Assembly: GCF_000687735.1 (NCBI RefSeq)
Contig: NZ_JHXL01000001.1
Coordinates: 62,001 to 126,000 of the forward strand
Source of the DNA: Acholeplasma equifetale ATCC 29724
Lineage (GTDB): Bacteria > Bacillota_I > Bacilli_A > Acholeplasmatales > Acholeplasmataceae
Length of the DNA: 64,000 nt
Reading direction: 5' to 3'
Under the pieces are notes generated by a model, which searched no databases, had not been told where the DNA came from, and saw only the letters and a program-made list of their open reading frames with translations. The translations under genes were made by a program, and so were the position numbers. Below, piece after piece: positions 1 to 8,330 of the stretch (position 1 is the stretch's first letter; each line of letters opens with the position of its first letter).

Positions 1-396
1 GGTACGATTTTCTTATATATGCCATATATGTTTTTACCAATTTATACACAAATGACAAAAATTGATCCTGCTTTAATAGAAGGTGCTACTGATTTAGGCG
101 CTAATAAAATTCAATCATTATTCAAGGTTGTATTACCATTAACATTGTCAAGTGTTATATCGAGCTGTTTAATTGTTTTGTTACCTGCTACAACAACTTT
201 AGTTGTAAACCAAATTATGGGGGATAGCAGAAGACCATTAATCGCTAATCTTATTGAACAACAATCTAAAAAGATTGGTGCATTTGGAGAAATGGCTGCT
301 TACGCTATGATATTAAGTCTTATCATGTTAATCTTTGTTTGGGTACTTAATAAATTTGATCGATATGAAGAGGTACTTGCTAATGAAGAAGAATAA
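1..396 (+). CDS. potB: Spermidine/putrescine ABC transporter permease PotB (5' truncated)
   Basis: This is the C-terminal part of an inner-membrane permease of a polyamine ABC importer. The reading frame is open from the first base of the window, so the start lies upstream. The visible 131 residues contain the cytoplasmic EAA loop (LIEGATDLGA followed by a hydrophobic helix and FKVVLP), through which such permeases contact the ATPase, and then membrane segments. The gene ends 14 bases inside potC, and potD follows, which is the usual potABCD order, so potA is expected upstream. Substrate is inferred from the family and from the potD neighbour; spermidine and putrescine cannot be told apart here. 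Confidence 0.9.
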   Translation, partial: GTIFLYMPYMFLPIYTQMTKIDPALIEGATDLGANKIQSLFKVVLPLTLSSVISSCLIVLLPATTTLVVNQIMGDSRRPLIANLIEQQSKKIGAFGEMAAYAMILSLIMLIFVWVLNKFDRYEEVLANEEE

Positions 397-1177
397 TCGT
401 CGTTTATCGTTACTATCTTATGTGTTCATAGGATTAGTCTTGGCATTTATATATATTCCATTAACGGTTATGGTTGTATTTTCATTTAATGAATTACAAA
501 GTCAAACAGTTTATCAAGGATTAACATTAAAATGGTACTTAAACATTTTTGAAAATAGAGATTTAAGAAGTGCACTTATTAATACAATTATTGTTTCAAT
601 TAGTGCGACAATATTTTCAACAATAATCGCGACTTTTGCAGCAATTGCTGTATCAAGACAGAAAAAAACATTTAGGGAATTAATTTTACAAGGAAATAAT
701 ATTCCAATTTTAAGTCCCGATATTGTTACTGCAGTTGCATTCTTATTATTCTTTATTGCACTAGCAATTGAACCAAATTTAGGAACAATGATTATGGCTC
801 ATATTGCAATTTGTACACCTTATGCTTTTGTAACCATATATCCAAAGGTTAGAGGATTGGACCCGAGCATTATTGAAGCTGCTCAAGATTTGGGAGCAAC
901 ACCACTTAAAACGCTTTGGAAGGTCATTATTCCTCAATTATATGGAACAATTCTAGCAGGTGCTGCAATTTCATTTACAATATCATTTGATGATTATATT
1001 ATTTCAAGCTTAACATCAGGTGGTATTCAAAATATCTCTATTTACTTATATTCATTAACTAGAGGTATTTCGCCAAGTATTAATGCATTATCTACAATTA
1101 TTATGTTAGTAATTGGTATTAAAATTATTTATGATTTAATTAAAAATAAAAACAACGAAGGAGAAGAGGAAGAATGA
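383..1177 (+). CDS. potC: Spermidine/putrescine ABC transporter permease PotC
   Basis: This is the second permease subunit of the polyamine importer, about 264 residues with several hydrophobic segments. The EAA loop is clear: IIEAAQDLGATPLKTLWKV followed by IIPQ. The frame is open from 335, but ATG 383 is chosen because a GAAGAGG ribosome-binding site lies about nine bases before it and the protein then starts with a short basic stretch (MKKNNRR) before the first membrane helix, as in PotC. It overlaps potB by 14 bases and its TGA overlaps the ATG of potD, so the three are translationally coupled. Confidence 0.92.
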   Translation: MKKNNRRLSLLSYVFIGLVLAFIYIPLTVMVVFSFNELQSQTVYQGLTLKWYLNIFENRDLRSALINTIIVSISATIFSTIIATFAAIAVSRQKKTFRELILQGNNIPILSPDIVTAVAFLLFFIALAIEPNLGTMIMAHIAICTPYAFVTIYPKVRGLDPSIIEAAQDLGATPLKTLWKVIIPQLYGTILAGAAISFTISFDDYIISSLTSGGIQNISIYLYSLTRGISPSINALSTIIMLVIGIKIIYDLIKNKNNEGEEEE

Positions 1178-2244
1178 AAAAAATCTATGCATTATTATTT
1201 ACATTAATCACAGTATTATTTCTACAAGCATGTGATTCAAACGCACTAAAAATTTATTTACCAAAAGAATATATTGATGATTCAGTTGTTGAAGCATTTG
1301 AACAAGAATATGGTGTTAAAGTTGAAATTTATCAATTTGATTCAAATGAAATTGCTTTAACACAAGCAAGAATCAATCGTTATGATTTAATTATTCCATC
1401 AGATTATGCGATTGAAGAATTTAAAGCTGAAGGTATGATTAAACCTATTGATTGGGATAAAATTGAATTAAAGAAAGATGGATTTGCTGAAAGTCTACAA
1501 ACTATTTTAGATGAACTTAAAGCAAACGGATTTGATTTATTAGAATATGCTGTACCTTATTTCTGGGGTTCAATTGGCTTAATATATAATCACAATAAAC
1601 CTGAAGTTGAAGAGAAAGTATTAAGTCAAGGTTGGGCTGTATTAGGTGATCATTCAATAACAAAAATGATTTATGATTCACCAAGAGATGCTTATATGGC
1701 AGCGTTATTTGCAAATGAAACACCAATTACAATGAGTAATGCAACAGAAAATGATATTAAAGCTGCAACTGATTGGTTAATTGCTGCAAAAGGTCCAAAT
1801 ACTGTTGTCGAATCAGATGAAATTTTAGATAAAGCAGCTGGTAATGCAGTGCCTTATGATGTTGCTATGGTATATTCAGGTGATGCGACTTATATTTTAC
1901 AAGATAATGAAAATTATACATTTTATATTCCTGAATGGAGCAACGTTTGGATTGATGGTATGGTTATTCCAACCAATTCACGTAATGAAGATTTAGCATA
2001 TGACTTTATCAATTTCATCAACTCATATGAACAAAACTTAGCAAATACAATGTATATTGGTTATTCACCAGTTCGTCAAGATGTTTTAAATACATTATTA
2101 GAAGACGAAGAGTTCGTATTTGATGAAAGAATTGAATATGCATTTAATGTTGATGTTACATTATTTAGTTATGAAGTGTATCGTTATGACAACAAATTAA
2201 AAGGTTGGATTGATGAAAACTACGATTTATTCTTACTTAAGTAA
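1174..2244 (+). CDS. potD: Spermidine/putrescine-binding lipoprotein PotD
   Basis: This is the extracytoplasmic polyamine-binding protein of the importer, 356 residues. It starts with a lipoprotein signal peptide: a short basic N-terminus, a hydrophobic stretch and the lipobox LQAC with the lipidated cysteine at residue 20, so the protein is anchored to the outer face of the single membrane. The rest follows the PotD/PotF pattern: IYLPKEYIDDSVVEAFEQEYG at the start of the mature domain, a DLIIPSDYAIE segment and the late GYSPVRQDV region. It overlaps potC by the ATGA arrangement and is followed by a terminator, so it ends the operon. Confidence 0.93.
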   Translation: MKKIYALLFTLITVLFLQACDSNALKIYLPKEYIDDSVVEAFEQEYGVKVEIYQFDSNEIALTQARINRYDLIIPSDYAIEEFKAEGMIKPIDWDKIELKKDGFAESLQTILDELKANGFDLLEYAVPYFWGSIGLIYNHNKPEVEEKVLSQGWAVLGDHSITKMIYDSPRDAYMAALFANETPITMSNATENDIKAATDWLIAAKGPNTVVESDEILDKAAGNAVPYDVAMVYSGDATYILQDNENYTFYIPEWSNVWIDGMVIPTNSRNEDLAYDFINFINSYEQNLANTMYIGYSPVRQDVLNTLLEDEEFVFDERIEYAFNVDVTLFSYEVYRYDNKLKGWIDENYDLFLLK

Positions 2245-2253
2245 TGAAAAGTT

Positions 2254-2285
2254 AAAAACTGAGTTACAAGACTCAGTTTTTATTT
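2254..2285 (+). terminator. Rho-independent terminator after potD
   Basis: AAAAACTGAGT at 2254-2264 pairs with ACTCAGTTTTT at 2271-2281 around the loop TACAAG, and the 3' arm runs into a T-rich stretch. It lies ten bases after the potD stop. Confidence 0.9.
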
Positions 2286-2344
2286 TAAATTATCTAAAAA
2301 AATCAAAATTGTACTTAATTATTTTTTAGAATATAAAAAAATGT

Positions 2345-2350
2345 TATAAT
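2345..2350 (+). promoter_or_regulatory. -10 box of the nusB operon promoter
   Basis: A perfect TATAAT lies 19 bases before the nusB start and after the potD terminator. No good TTGACA-like -35 box sits 16-18 bases upstream (only a T-run), so the promoter is called on the -10 box and position. Confidence 0.55.
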
Positions 2351-2369
2351 TACACATGAGGTAATGAAC

Positions 2370-2753
2370 ATGATTAACAAACCAATTGAAAAATATGAAA
2401 ATTTAATGAACTTATTGTATCAATATGAATTTTATAATACAAAAGATTTTTATGAATATGAACTTCTTGATGAGGATACAAAAGAAGTATTTAATGATAT
2501 TTTAAATCAACTTGAATCAATTGATAGTCTAATTTCTTCACATTTGTTTAACTATACAATTGATCGATTAAATAAAGTTGATCTAAGCATTATACGTATT
2601 GCAGTCTATGAGTTAATTAAAAAAGAATATGAAGCAGTTTTAGTCTTAAATCAAGCGATTGAAATGACTAAAGAATATTCTGATTTAGATGATGAAAAAC
2701 AGCATAAGTTCACAAATAAATTATTAGATAGTATATATAAAAGCTTAAAATAA
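2370..2753 (+). CDS. nusB: Transcription antitermination factor NusB
   Basis: NusB is an all-helical RNA-binding protein that works with NusE (S10) in processive antitermination of rRNA operons. The 127 residues match the family length and pattern, most clearly in the C-terminal half: LNKVDLSIIRIAVYEL, then VLNQAIEMTKEYSD and KFTNKLLDSI. The frame also has ATG 2364, but GAGG at 2358-2361 is only two bases from it and eight bases from ATG 2370, so 2370 is preferred. It heads an operon with xseA, xseB, the tlyA-like gene and recN. Confidence 0.9.
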   Translation: MINKPIEKYENLMNLLYQYEFYNTKDFYEYELLDEDTKEVFNDILNQLESIDSLISSHLFNYTIDRLNKVDLSIIRIAVYELIKKEYEAVLVLNQAIEMTKEYSDLDDEKQHKFTNKLLDSIYKSLK

Positions 2754-2763
2754 GGGGTACTAA

Positions 2764-4107
2764 ATGAGTTACTCAAATTACTTAACAGTAACAGCTTTAA
2801 CTACATATCTAAAAGTGAAATTAGAAAATGATCCTCACCTTAAAAAAATCTTATTAAAGGGTGAGATTTCTAATTTTAAGAGACATAGTACTGGTCACTT
2901 ATATTTTTCACTAAAAGACGAAAAATCATCGATTAATTCGATGATGTTTTCATCCTATACTAAATCACTTCTATTTGAACCAAAAGACGGGGATCATGTT
3001 TTAGTTGAAGGATATATTTCTTTATATGAAGCACGTGGTACTTATTCTATATCTATAACATCAATGACTTTAGATGGTGTTGGAGAATTATATTTAAAGT
3101 ATGAACAACTTAAAAAAGATTTTGAAGCATTAGGATATTTCGATTCAAAATATAAAAAACCGATTCCTAAATTTCCAAAAGCAATCGGTGTAATTACATC
3201 AGAAACTGGAGCAGTTATTCAAGATATTAAAACAACAGTCTCAAGAAGATATTTACTTACTAAAATTATTTTATATCCTGCTTTAGTTCAAGGTGAAGGC
3301 TCTAAAGATAGTCTTGTAAGACAAATTAAACGTGCAAATGAAGAAGCGATCGTTGACACGTTAATTATAGGACGTGGTGGTGGATCAATTGAAGATCTAT
3401 GGTCATTTAATGAGCCTGAAGTTATTACAGCGATATTTGAATCCAAAATACCTGTAATAACTGCAATAGGGCATGAAACGGATACAACCTTATCGGATTT
3501 TGTTTCAGATCTAAGAGCTCCGACACCTACTGCAGCTGCAGAATTAGCAACACCAAATATCAATGATTTACTAATAAATATAAAAGAAAAAGAACAACAA
3601 TTAAACTATTATATTAATGAACGATTAAAAAATATTAAACTTCAATTAATGAATTTAGATGAAAGATTAGTTATTTCAAGTCCAAAAGCAAAACTTGAAA
3701 CAATTCATGATAGAGTATCTGACTTATCATATTTACTCAATAAAAACTATAAAAATAAACTCACACAATATGAATATCAAGTCTTAGTATTAAAGAATAA
3801 ACTTATAAGTCCAAAAGACAAAATACATAACATTGAACAAAAGATAATGCTTTTAGAAAAAGCACTTTCTTCAAATTATCAACATAAAGTGAGTCGATTA
3901 GAAAGTGACTTTAAGTCACTAACAAGTAAGCTAAATGCATTAAATCCATTGAATATCATGGAAAGAGGCTTTTCACTAACAACAAAAAATCAAAAGGTTA
4001 TTACATCGATTAAAGAATTAAATAAAGATGATGTCATTGAAGTGGATTTTAAAGATGGTTCTGTTGAATCAAAAGTTATCCAAATAAAGGAGCGTAACTT
4101 AAAATGA
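2764..4107 (+). CDS. xseA: Exodeoxyribonuclease VII large subunit XseA
   Basis: This is the large subunit of exonuclease VII, which degrades single-stranded DNA from both ends into acid-soluble oligonucleotides, together with XseB. It has 447 residues. An N-terminal OB fold for DNA binding (about 1-105: LLKGEISNFKRHSTGHLYFSL) is followed by the catalytic domain with GVITSETGAVIQDI, the GRGGGSIEDLW loop and AIGHETDTTLSDFVSDLRAPTPTAAAE, and then long coiled-coil helices. AAGGGG ends seven bases before the start. Its TGA overlaps the xseB ATG. Confidence 0.96.
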   Translation: MSYSNYLTVTALTTYLKVKLENDPHLKKILLKGEISNFKRHSTGHLYFSLKDEKSSINSMMFSSYTKSLLFEPKDGDHVLVEGYISLYEARGTYSISITSMTLDGVGELYLKYEQLKKDFEALGYFDSKYKKPIPKFPKAIGVITSETGAVIQDIKTTVSRRYLLTKIILYPALVQGEGSKDSLVRQIKRANEEAIVDTLIIGRGGGSIEDLWSFNEPEVITAIFESKIPVITAIGHETDTTLSDFVSDLRAPTPTAAAELATPNINDLLINIKEKEQQLNYYINERLKNIKLQLMNLDERLVISSPKAKLETIHDRVSDLSYLLNKNYKNKLTQYEYQVLVLKNKLISPKDKIHNIEQKIMLLEKALSSNYQHKVSRLESDFKSLTSKLNALNPLNIMERGFSLTTKNQKVITSIKELNKDDVIEVDFKDGSVESKVIQIKERNLK

Positions 4108-4289
4108 ATGAAAAATTAAATTTCGAAGAATTAATGAAAAAATTAGAAGAAACTGTAAAAGCTTTAGAAAGTAAAGAAATTTCATTGGAAGATTCAATTC
4201 ATAAGTATAAAGAAGGTTTAGAATTATCTAAACAACTATATGAAATGATTAAATCTGCTGAAAAGTTAATTGTAGAAGTTAAAGAATGA
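4104..4289 (+). CDS. xseB: Exodeoxyribonuclease VII small subunit XseB
   Basis: This 61-residue helical protein is the small subunit that binds XseA in several copies and restrains and activates the nuclease. The characteristic pattern is visible: NFEELMKKLEETVKALE, then the LEDSIHKYKEGLELSK segment and a final short helix. Start and stop overlap both neighbours by four bases (ATGA), so xseA, xseB and the following gene are coupled. Confidence 0.93.
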   Translation: MNEKLNFEELMKKLEETVKALESKEISLEDSIHKYKEGLELSKQLYEMIKSAEKLIVEVKE

Positions 4290-4981
4290 GACTTGATAAA
4301 TACATTCAAGAAAATTTTTTAGAATATACACGTTCTAAAGCTGCAGATATTATTAAACGTGGTTTTGTATATGTCGATGGAAAAGTTGTTACAAAACCTG
4401 GGTATGATTTAAAAGGACATGAACAAATCGAAATTAAATATGATGGGTTTGCATCTCGTGCTGGAGAAAAGTTAGATTATGCAATCCGTTTATTTGATGT
4501 TGATGTAAAAGATTATGTCGCTGTTGATATTGGTGCATCAACTGGTGGTTTTACAGATTGTCTTTTAAAAGCTGGCGTACATGAAGTTTACGCTTATGAT
4601 GTGGGAAAAAACCAAATGATTGAGCGATTGAAAAATGATCCTAGAGTTCATTCATTTGAAGAAACAAATATTTTAGATGTTAAAATTCCTAAAAATGATA
4701 TTTGTGTCATTGATGTTTCTTTTACATCTATAATACCAATTTTAAATCACATTAAAGATGATACAAACTTAATATTATTCTTGTTTAAACCACAATTTGA
4801 AACGCAAGGTAGAGGTTTAAAAAAAGGTATTTTAAAGGATATAAAAATTCAACGACAAGCCATCCAAAATATTACAATGTTTATTCAATCAATTAATTAT
4901 AGAATTCTTGGATTTACTAAATCGCCAATCGAAGGTAAAGATGGCAATGAGGAATTTTTATTTCTAATTCAAAAAGGGTGA
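4286..4981 (+). CDS. tlyA: TlyA family rRNA (cytidine-2'-O)-methyltransferase
   Basis: Members of this family 2'-O-methylate ribosomal RNA cytidines (16S and/or 23S) with S-adenosylmethionine. The protein has 231 residues, somewhat shorter than many TlyA proteins. The N-terminal S4 RNA-binding domain (about 1-60: MRLDKYIQENFLEYTRSKAAD) is followed by a FtsJ-like Rossmann fold with the SAM motif VAVDIGASTGGFTDCLL. The position between xseB and recN is conserved in Firmicutes. Which rRNA is modified cannot be decided from the sequence; older annotations call it hemolysin A. Confidence 0.88.
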   Translation: MRLDKYIQENFLEYTRSKAADIIKRGFVYVDGKVVTKPGYDLKGHEQIEIKYDGFASRAGEKLDYAIRLFDVDVKDYVAVDIGASTGGFTDCLLKAGVHEVYAYDVGKNQMIERLKNDPRVHSFEETNILDVKIPKNDICVIDVSFTSIIPILNHIKDDTNLILFLFKPQFETQGRGLKKGILKDIKIQRQAIQNITMFIQSINYRILGFTKSPIEGKDGNEEFLFLIQKG

Positions 4982-4985
4982 TTCA

Positions 4986-6635
4986 ATGCTTAAAACACTG
5001 TCTATTAAAAACTTTGCATTAATCGATGATTTAGAAATTAATTTTGAAAATGGATTATCAGCAATAACAGGTGAAACAGGCTCAGGTAAATCAATTTTAC
5101 TTGAATCTTTATCGCTTTTATTTGGTAAACGAAGCGATAGTGATTATATTCGTCATGGAGCAAAGAAAGCGACTGTTAAAGGTGAATTCATACTTTCAAA
5201 TGAGCAATCATTTGTACTTGATCTACCAAATCATATTGTCTTAGAACGAGAAATTGATGAAAGTGGTCGTCATGTCGTTAAACTAAACCATGAAGTCATA
5301 ACGCTTGGTAAACTTAAAAATATTACAGCATCAATTGGTTTAATTCACGGACAAGATGATACATATCTTTTATTGGACAAAAATAGTTTAATTGATTTTG
5401 TTGATCAATTAGATATAAAAAAAATAAATGATTTACAAAATGATTTTTTACTTAAACTATCTAATTACCATGAAGAAGTAAAAAAATTTGAATCATTAAA
5501 AAAGAAAAAAGATGCAAATTTAGAACGTTTAGAAATTTTAGAACAACAAAGAGCAGAACTTGAATCATATAACTTAGAAGAAAATGAAAAAGTTGAATTA
5601 GAAGAAATTGTTGATAAATTAAAAAACTTTGATTTAATTAAACAAAACTTACAAATATCTTACGATCTTGTTACAAGTGAAACGTTCCAATTGAATCAAT
5701 TGTTTGATGCTTATAAACATTTAGAAAAAATTAAATCATATGATTCTTCTTATGAAAGACTATCAACGTTATTTATGGATAGTTTTTATAATCTAGAAGA
5801 TTCAATAAATGATTTAAAAAACATATTGAAAAATTTTGATTTTGATGAAGATTTATTTAATCAGTATCAAGAACGTATTTATGAACTCAACAATTTGGAA
5901 TTAAAGTATGGTAAAGAAATTAATAATTTAATTATATATTTAAGTGAAATCAAAGATGAGATTTCATTAATGAGTAATTATGATCAATTTATTATTGATA
6001 GTGAAAATAAAATTAAAAAACTATATGATGAAACATATAAACGTGCTAAAGTATTAAGTGATTACCGAATGAAACTTGCAGAAAGACTAGAAATGAAACT
6101 TATAGAACATTTAAAAGAACTTGATCTTATAAATGCACAATTTAAAGTTACATTTGAACCATTCCGATATGGTGATTCATTTTATGAAAATGGAATAGAT
6201 AAAGTGGATTTTTTAATAAGTCTTAACGAAGGTGAACCCTTAAAACCATTAAGTAAAGTTGCAAGTGGTGGTGAAAAAGCTCGTTTTATGTTTTCTTTAA
6301 AAAGTATTTATGCTAAAGAACGTGGTTTATCGATGGTAATTTTTGATGAAGTTGATGTTGGCATCTCTGGTAAAACAGCAGCTAAAGTGGCACAAAAAAT
6401 GAAGGAACTTTCTAACGATATGCAAGTATTAGTTGTGACACATCTACCACAAGTTGCTGCAAGATCTAAAATGCATTACAAAATTTACAAGGAAAAAGAA
6501 AATCAAAGAATGAAATCATTCATCAAAACATTAACATTCGATGAACGAATTATGGAACTTGCAAGTATGCTTTCAGATGAAAAAATCACACAATTTGCAA
6601 TAGAACAAGCAAAATCCTTGTTAAATAATGATTAA
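4986..6635 (+). CDS. recN: DNA repair protein RecN
   Basis: RecN is an SMC-like ATPase that acts at double-strand breaks in recombinational repair. The 549 residues show the expected arrangement: Walker A GETGSGKS at residues 29-36, two charged helical stretches that would form a short coiled coil (about 150-340), then the signature VASGGEKARFMFSL and Walker B MVIFDEVDVGISGKTA. The protein ends with the TFDERIMELASML segment typical of RecN. It starts four bases after the previous gene. The argR gene often found between tlyA and recN is absent. A terminator follows at once. Confidence 0.95.
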   Translation: MLKTLSIKNFALIDDLEINFENGLSAITGETGSGKSILLESLSLLFGKRSDSDYIRHGAKKATVKGEFILSNEQSFVLDLPNHIVLEREIDESGRHVVKLNHEVITLGKLKNITASIGLIHGQDDTYLLLDKNSLIDFVDQLDIKKINDLQNDFLLKLSNYHEEVKKFESLKKKKDANLERLEILEQQRAELESYNLEENEKVELEEIVDKLKNFDLIKQNLQISYDLVTSETFQLNQLFDAYKHLEKIKSYDSSYERLSTLFMDSFYNLEDSINDLKNILKNFDFDEDLFNQYQERIYELNNLELKYGKEINNLIIYLSEIKDEISLMSNYDQFIIDSENKIKKLYDETYKRAKVLSDYRMKLAERLEMKLIEHLKELDLINAQFKVTFEPFRYGDSFYENGIDKVDFLISLNEGEPLKPLSKVASGGEKARFMFSLKSIYAKERGLSMVIFDEVDVGISGKTAAKVAQKMKELSNDMQVLVVTHLPQVAARSKMHYKIYKEKENQRMKSFIKTLTFDERIMELASMLSDEKITQFAIEQAKSLLNND

Positions 6636-6662
6636 AATACGCAAAAATGCGTATTTTTTATT
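6634..6662 (+). terminator. Rho-independent terminator after recN
   Basis: AAAATACGCA at 6634-6643 pairs with TGCGTATTTT at 6648-6657 around AAAA, followed by more Ts. The recN stop codon touches the 5' arm. Confidence 0.9.
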
Positions 6663-6676
6663 ATAAATACTACTAA

Positions 6677-6717
6677 ATGTAAATTTACATTGTATTTTCA
6701 TGAAAATATGTTACAAT
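6677..6717 (+). promoter_or_regulatory. Promoter with two palindromes ahead of a short transcription unit
   Basis: TTGTAT at 6690-6695 and TACAAT at 6712-6717 are 16 bases apart and look like a sigma-A promoter. Two perfect palindromes overlap it: ATGTAAATTTACAT at 6677-6690 at the upstream edge of the -35 box, and TATTTTCATGAAAATA at 6693-6708 filling the spacer. The core TTTTCATGAAAA occurs again just upstream of the -10 box at 55025. A repressor binding in the spacer is the simplest reading; no regulator is identified. Confidence 0.5.
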
Positions 6718-6788
6718 ATATAAGTACCAAGAAAAAAGTAATTAATTTTAGGAGAGGATGGATATTTTATAAAAGGGGTGATATACAT

Positions 6789-6869
6789 ATGAATAAGTCA
6801 AGAAAAAATGTTTTCTATTATCTAGGACAAATGTTTTTAACAGTATTTTTATTACATGAAAGGAACTAA
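6789..6869 (+). CDS. Possible 26-residue hydrophobic peptide
   Basis: This short frame begins MNKSRKNVFYYLG and has a hydrophobic middle (MFLTVFLL) before ending HERN. A strong ribosome-binding site, AAGGGGTGAT, lies eight bases upstream and the spacing is good. It lies between a promoter at about 6690-6717 and a terminator at 6896-6935, in an interval that otherwise has no gene. The basic N-terminus plus one short hydrophobic stretch would suit a small membrane peptide, a leader peptide or a type I toxin-like peptide. No family is recognised. A second start with AGGAGAGG at 6758 gives only four codons. Confidence 0.4.
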   Translation: MNKSRKNVFYYLGQMFLTVFLLHERN

Positions 6870-6895
6870 TTAATAAATGAATACGTGTTATAAAT

Positions 6896-6935
6896 AAAAA
6901 CGAACTCGTTGTTATGTGTGAGTTCGTTTTTATTT
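6896..6935. terminator. Bidirectional terminator between convergent units
   Basis: AAAAACGAACTC at 6896-6907 is perfectly complementary to GAGTTCGTTTTT at 6920-6931, with a 12-base loop. It has T-runs on both strands, so it can end the short + strand unit and the - strand gene at 6948-7133. Confidence 0.88.
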
Positions 6936-6947
6936 TATATTAACTTA

Positions 6948-7133
6948 TTATTGCTTAAATGCTTGAATTGTTACAACGATTGCACCAATAATAATAGATG
7001 CAACAAAACCAAAGAATAAAATCCCAAGGATAACTTTTCCAACAACTGATTCAGATGGGTTTTTAAATTCTACATAATCTTTCTTTTGATCCTTTTTAAT
7101 AGCAGGATTTTGTTTGATTTTCTTTTTAGACAT
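6948..7133 (-). CDS. Small single-helix membrane protein, function unknown
   Basis: One of only two clear genes on the - strand. The product is 61 residues: a lysine-rich cytoplasmic-type N-terminus (MSKKKIKQNP, then a charged stretch to about residue 25) and one long hydrophobic helix (about 33-56, VILGILFFGFVASIIIGAIV). The frame is open nine codons further upstream, but GGAGTGAT lies just before ATG 7133 and decides the start. It is convergent with the 6.7 kb unit, with a shared terminator, and divergent from dinB. I do not recognise a family. Confidence 0.75.
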   Translation of the reverse strand: MSKKKIKQNPAIKKDQKKDYVEFKNPSESVVGKVILGILFFGFVASIIIGAIVVTIQAFKQ

Positions 7134-7205
7134 TTTATCACTCCGTAAAATATAATTCATTAGTCATTATACTATATAATAGAAGATAAATAAAGGAAGA
7201 ATGAT

Positions 7206-8297
7206 ATGAAAAATAACGTGAGGGTCATATTTCATATAGATTTAAATGCTTTTTTTGCAACTTGTGCAATGATTAAAGAGCCTTATTTGAAAAATAAGGT
7301 GTTTGCTGTTGGCTCTCCAAGCCAAAGAGGTGTGTTATCAACTGCGAGTTATAAAGCTAGAAAATATGGCATTGGTGCTGGTATGAGTGTTACAGAAGCA
7401 CTTAAAAAATACCCGAAGTTATTATTAGTACCATTAGATTTTGATTTTTATAAACAAAAATCTAAAGCATTCATGAATATTTTAGAAGAGTATAGTGATT
7501 TAATTTTACAAGCATCGATCGATGAAGCATATGTAGATATGACACATCATATGAAAACAATTCATCCAATAGAACTAGCAAAACAAATTCAAAAGCGTTT
7601 GTTGAAGGATGAATCATTACCTTGTAGTATTGGCATTGCACCAACCTTATTTTTAGCTAAAATGGCTAGTGATTTAAAAAAACCTTTAGGTATCACTGTT
7701 TTACGTAAAAGAGATGTAAAAAAAGTTTTATATCCTATGGATGTTAAAGATATTCATGGAATTGGGAAGAAAACATATCCTAGATTAAAACAATTAGGTA
7801 TAAATACGATTGAAGATTTTGTTAATTTGAGTAATTTACCTACGATTAAAAAAGTGATGAGTGAAAGAAGTTATCAACAATATCGTGATAATATTTTAGG
7901 TAATGGAAATAATGTCATTGATCCAGATAAATATAAATTACCAAAATCAATATCGTCTGAAACAACATTCAATTATGATGTAAGTGATGAAAATGTAATA
8001 TTCGATGAGATGAAAAATCAATTTCAAGAAGCATATAGACGTTTAAAAAGAACGGAGATGCTTGCAAAAACCATTGGATATAAGCTTAAAAAATCAGACT
8101 TTAAAACAATTACACGTTCAATTACTTTAGAAGAATATACTGATAACGATGTAATCTTATTAGATGCATTAGATACTTTATTTCAAGAAACATTTGATGG
8201 TGAAAAGGTGCGCTTAGTTGGTGTACATTTAAGTAATTTAAGTTTAAAAAATCAAGATGAAATTCCATTTAATTTGTTTACTTATCAAAATTTTTAG
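7206..8297 (+). CDS. dinB: DNA polymerase IV (Y-family translesion polymerase)
   Basis: This is an error-prone translesion polymerase acting at stalled forks. The 363 residues carry the palm motifs: HIDLNAFFA, with the first metal-binding aspartate at residue 11 or 12, and ASIDEAYVDMT with the catalytic aspartate-glutamate pair. KDIHGIGKKTYPRLKQLGI is the thumb helix-hairpin-helix, and the little-finger domain follows (about 245-350). AAGGAAG precedes the start at good spacing. A TATAAT at 7175-7180 may be its -10 box. No clear beta-clamp-binding motif is called; the tail FNLFTYQNF could be a candidate but is not a good match. Confidence 0.93.
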   Translation: MKNNVRVIFHIDLNAFFATCAMIKEPYLKNKVFAVGSPSQRGVLSTASYKARKYGIGAGMSVTEALKKYPKLLLVPLDFDFYKQKSKAFMNILEEYSDLILQASIDEAYVDMTHHMKTIHPIELAKQIQKRLLKDESLPCSIGIAPTLFLAKMASDLKKPLGITVLRKRDVKKVLYPMDVKDIHGIGKKTYPRLKQLGINTIEDFVNLSNLPTIKKVMSERSYQQYRDNILGNGNNVIDPDKYKLPKSISSETTFNYDVSDENVIFDEMKNQFQEAYRRLKRTEMLAKTIGYKLKKSDFKTITRSITLEEYTDNDVILLDALDTLFQETFDGEKVRLVGVHLSNLSLKNQDEIPFNLFTYQNF

Positions 8298-8330
8298 TAA
8301 TATTATGATATAATGCTTGAGGTGATGAAT

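Noticed and set aside
6758-6772. Four-codon frame MDIL with AGGAGAGG directly upstream
   Set aside because: The ribosome-binding site touches the start codon, so initiation is unlikely; the frame at 6789 has much better spacing.
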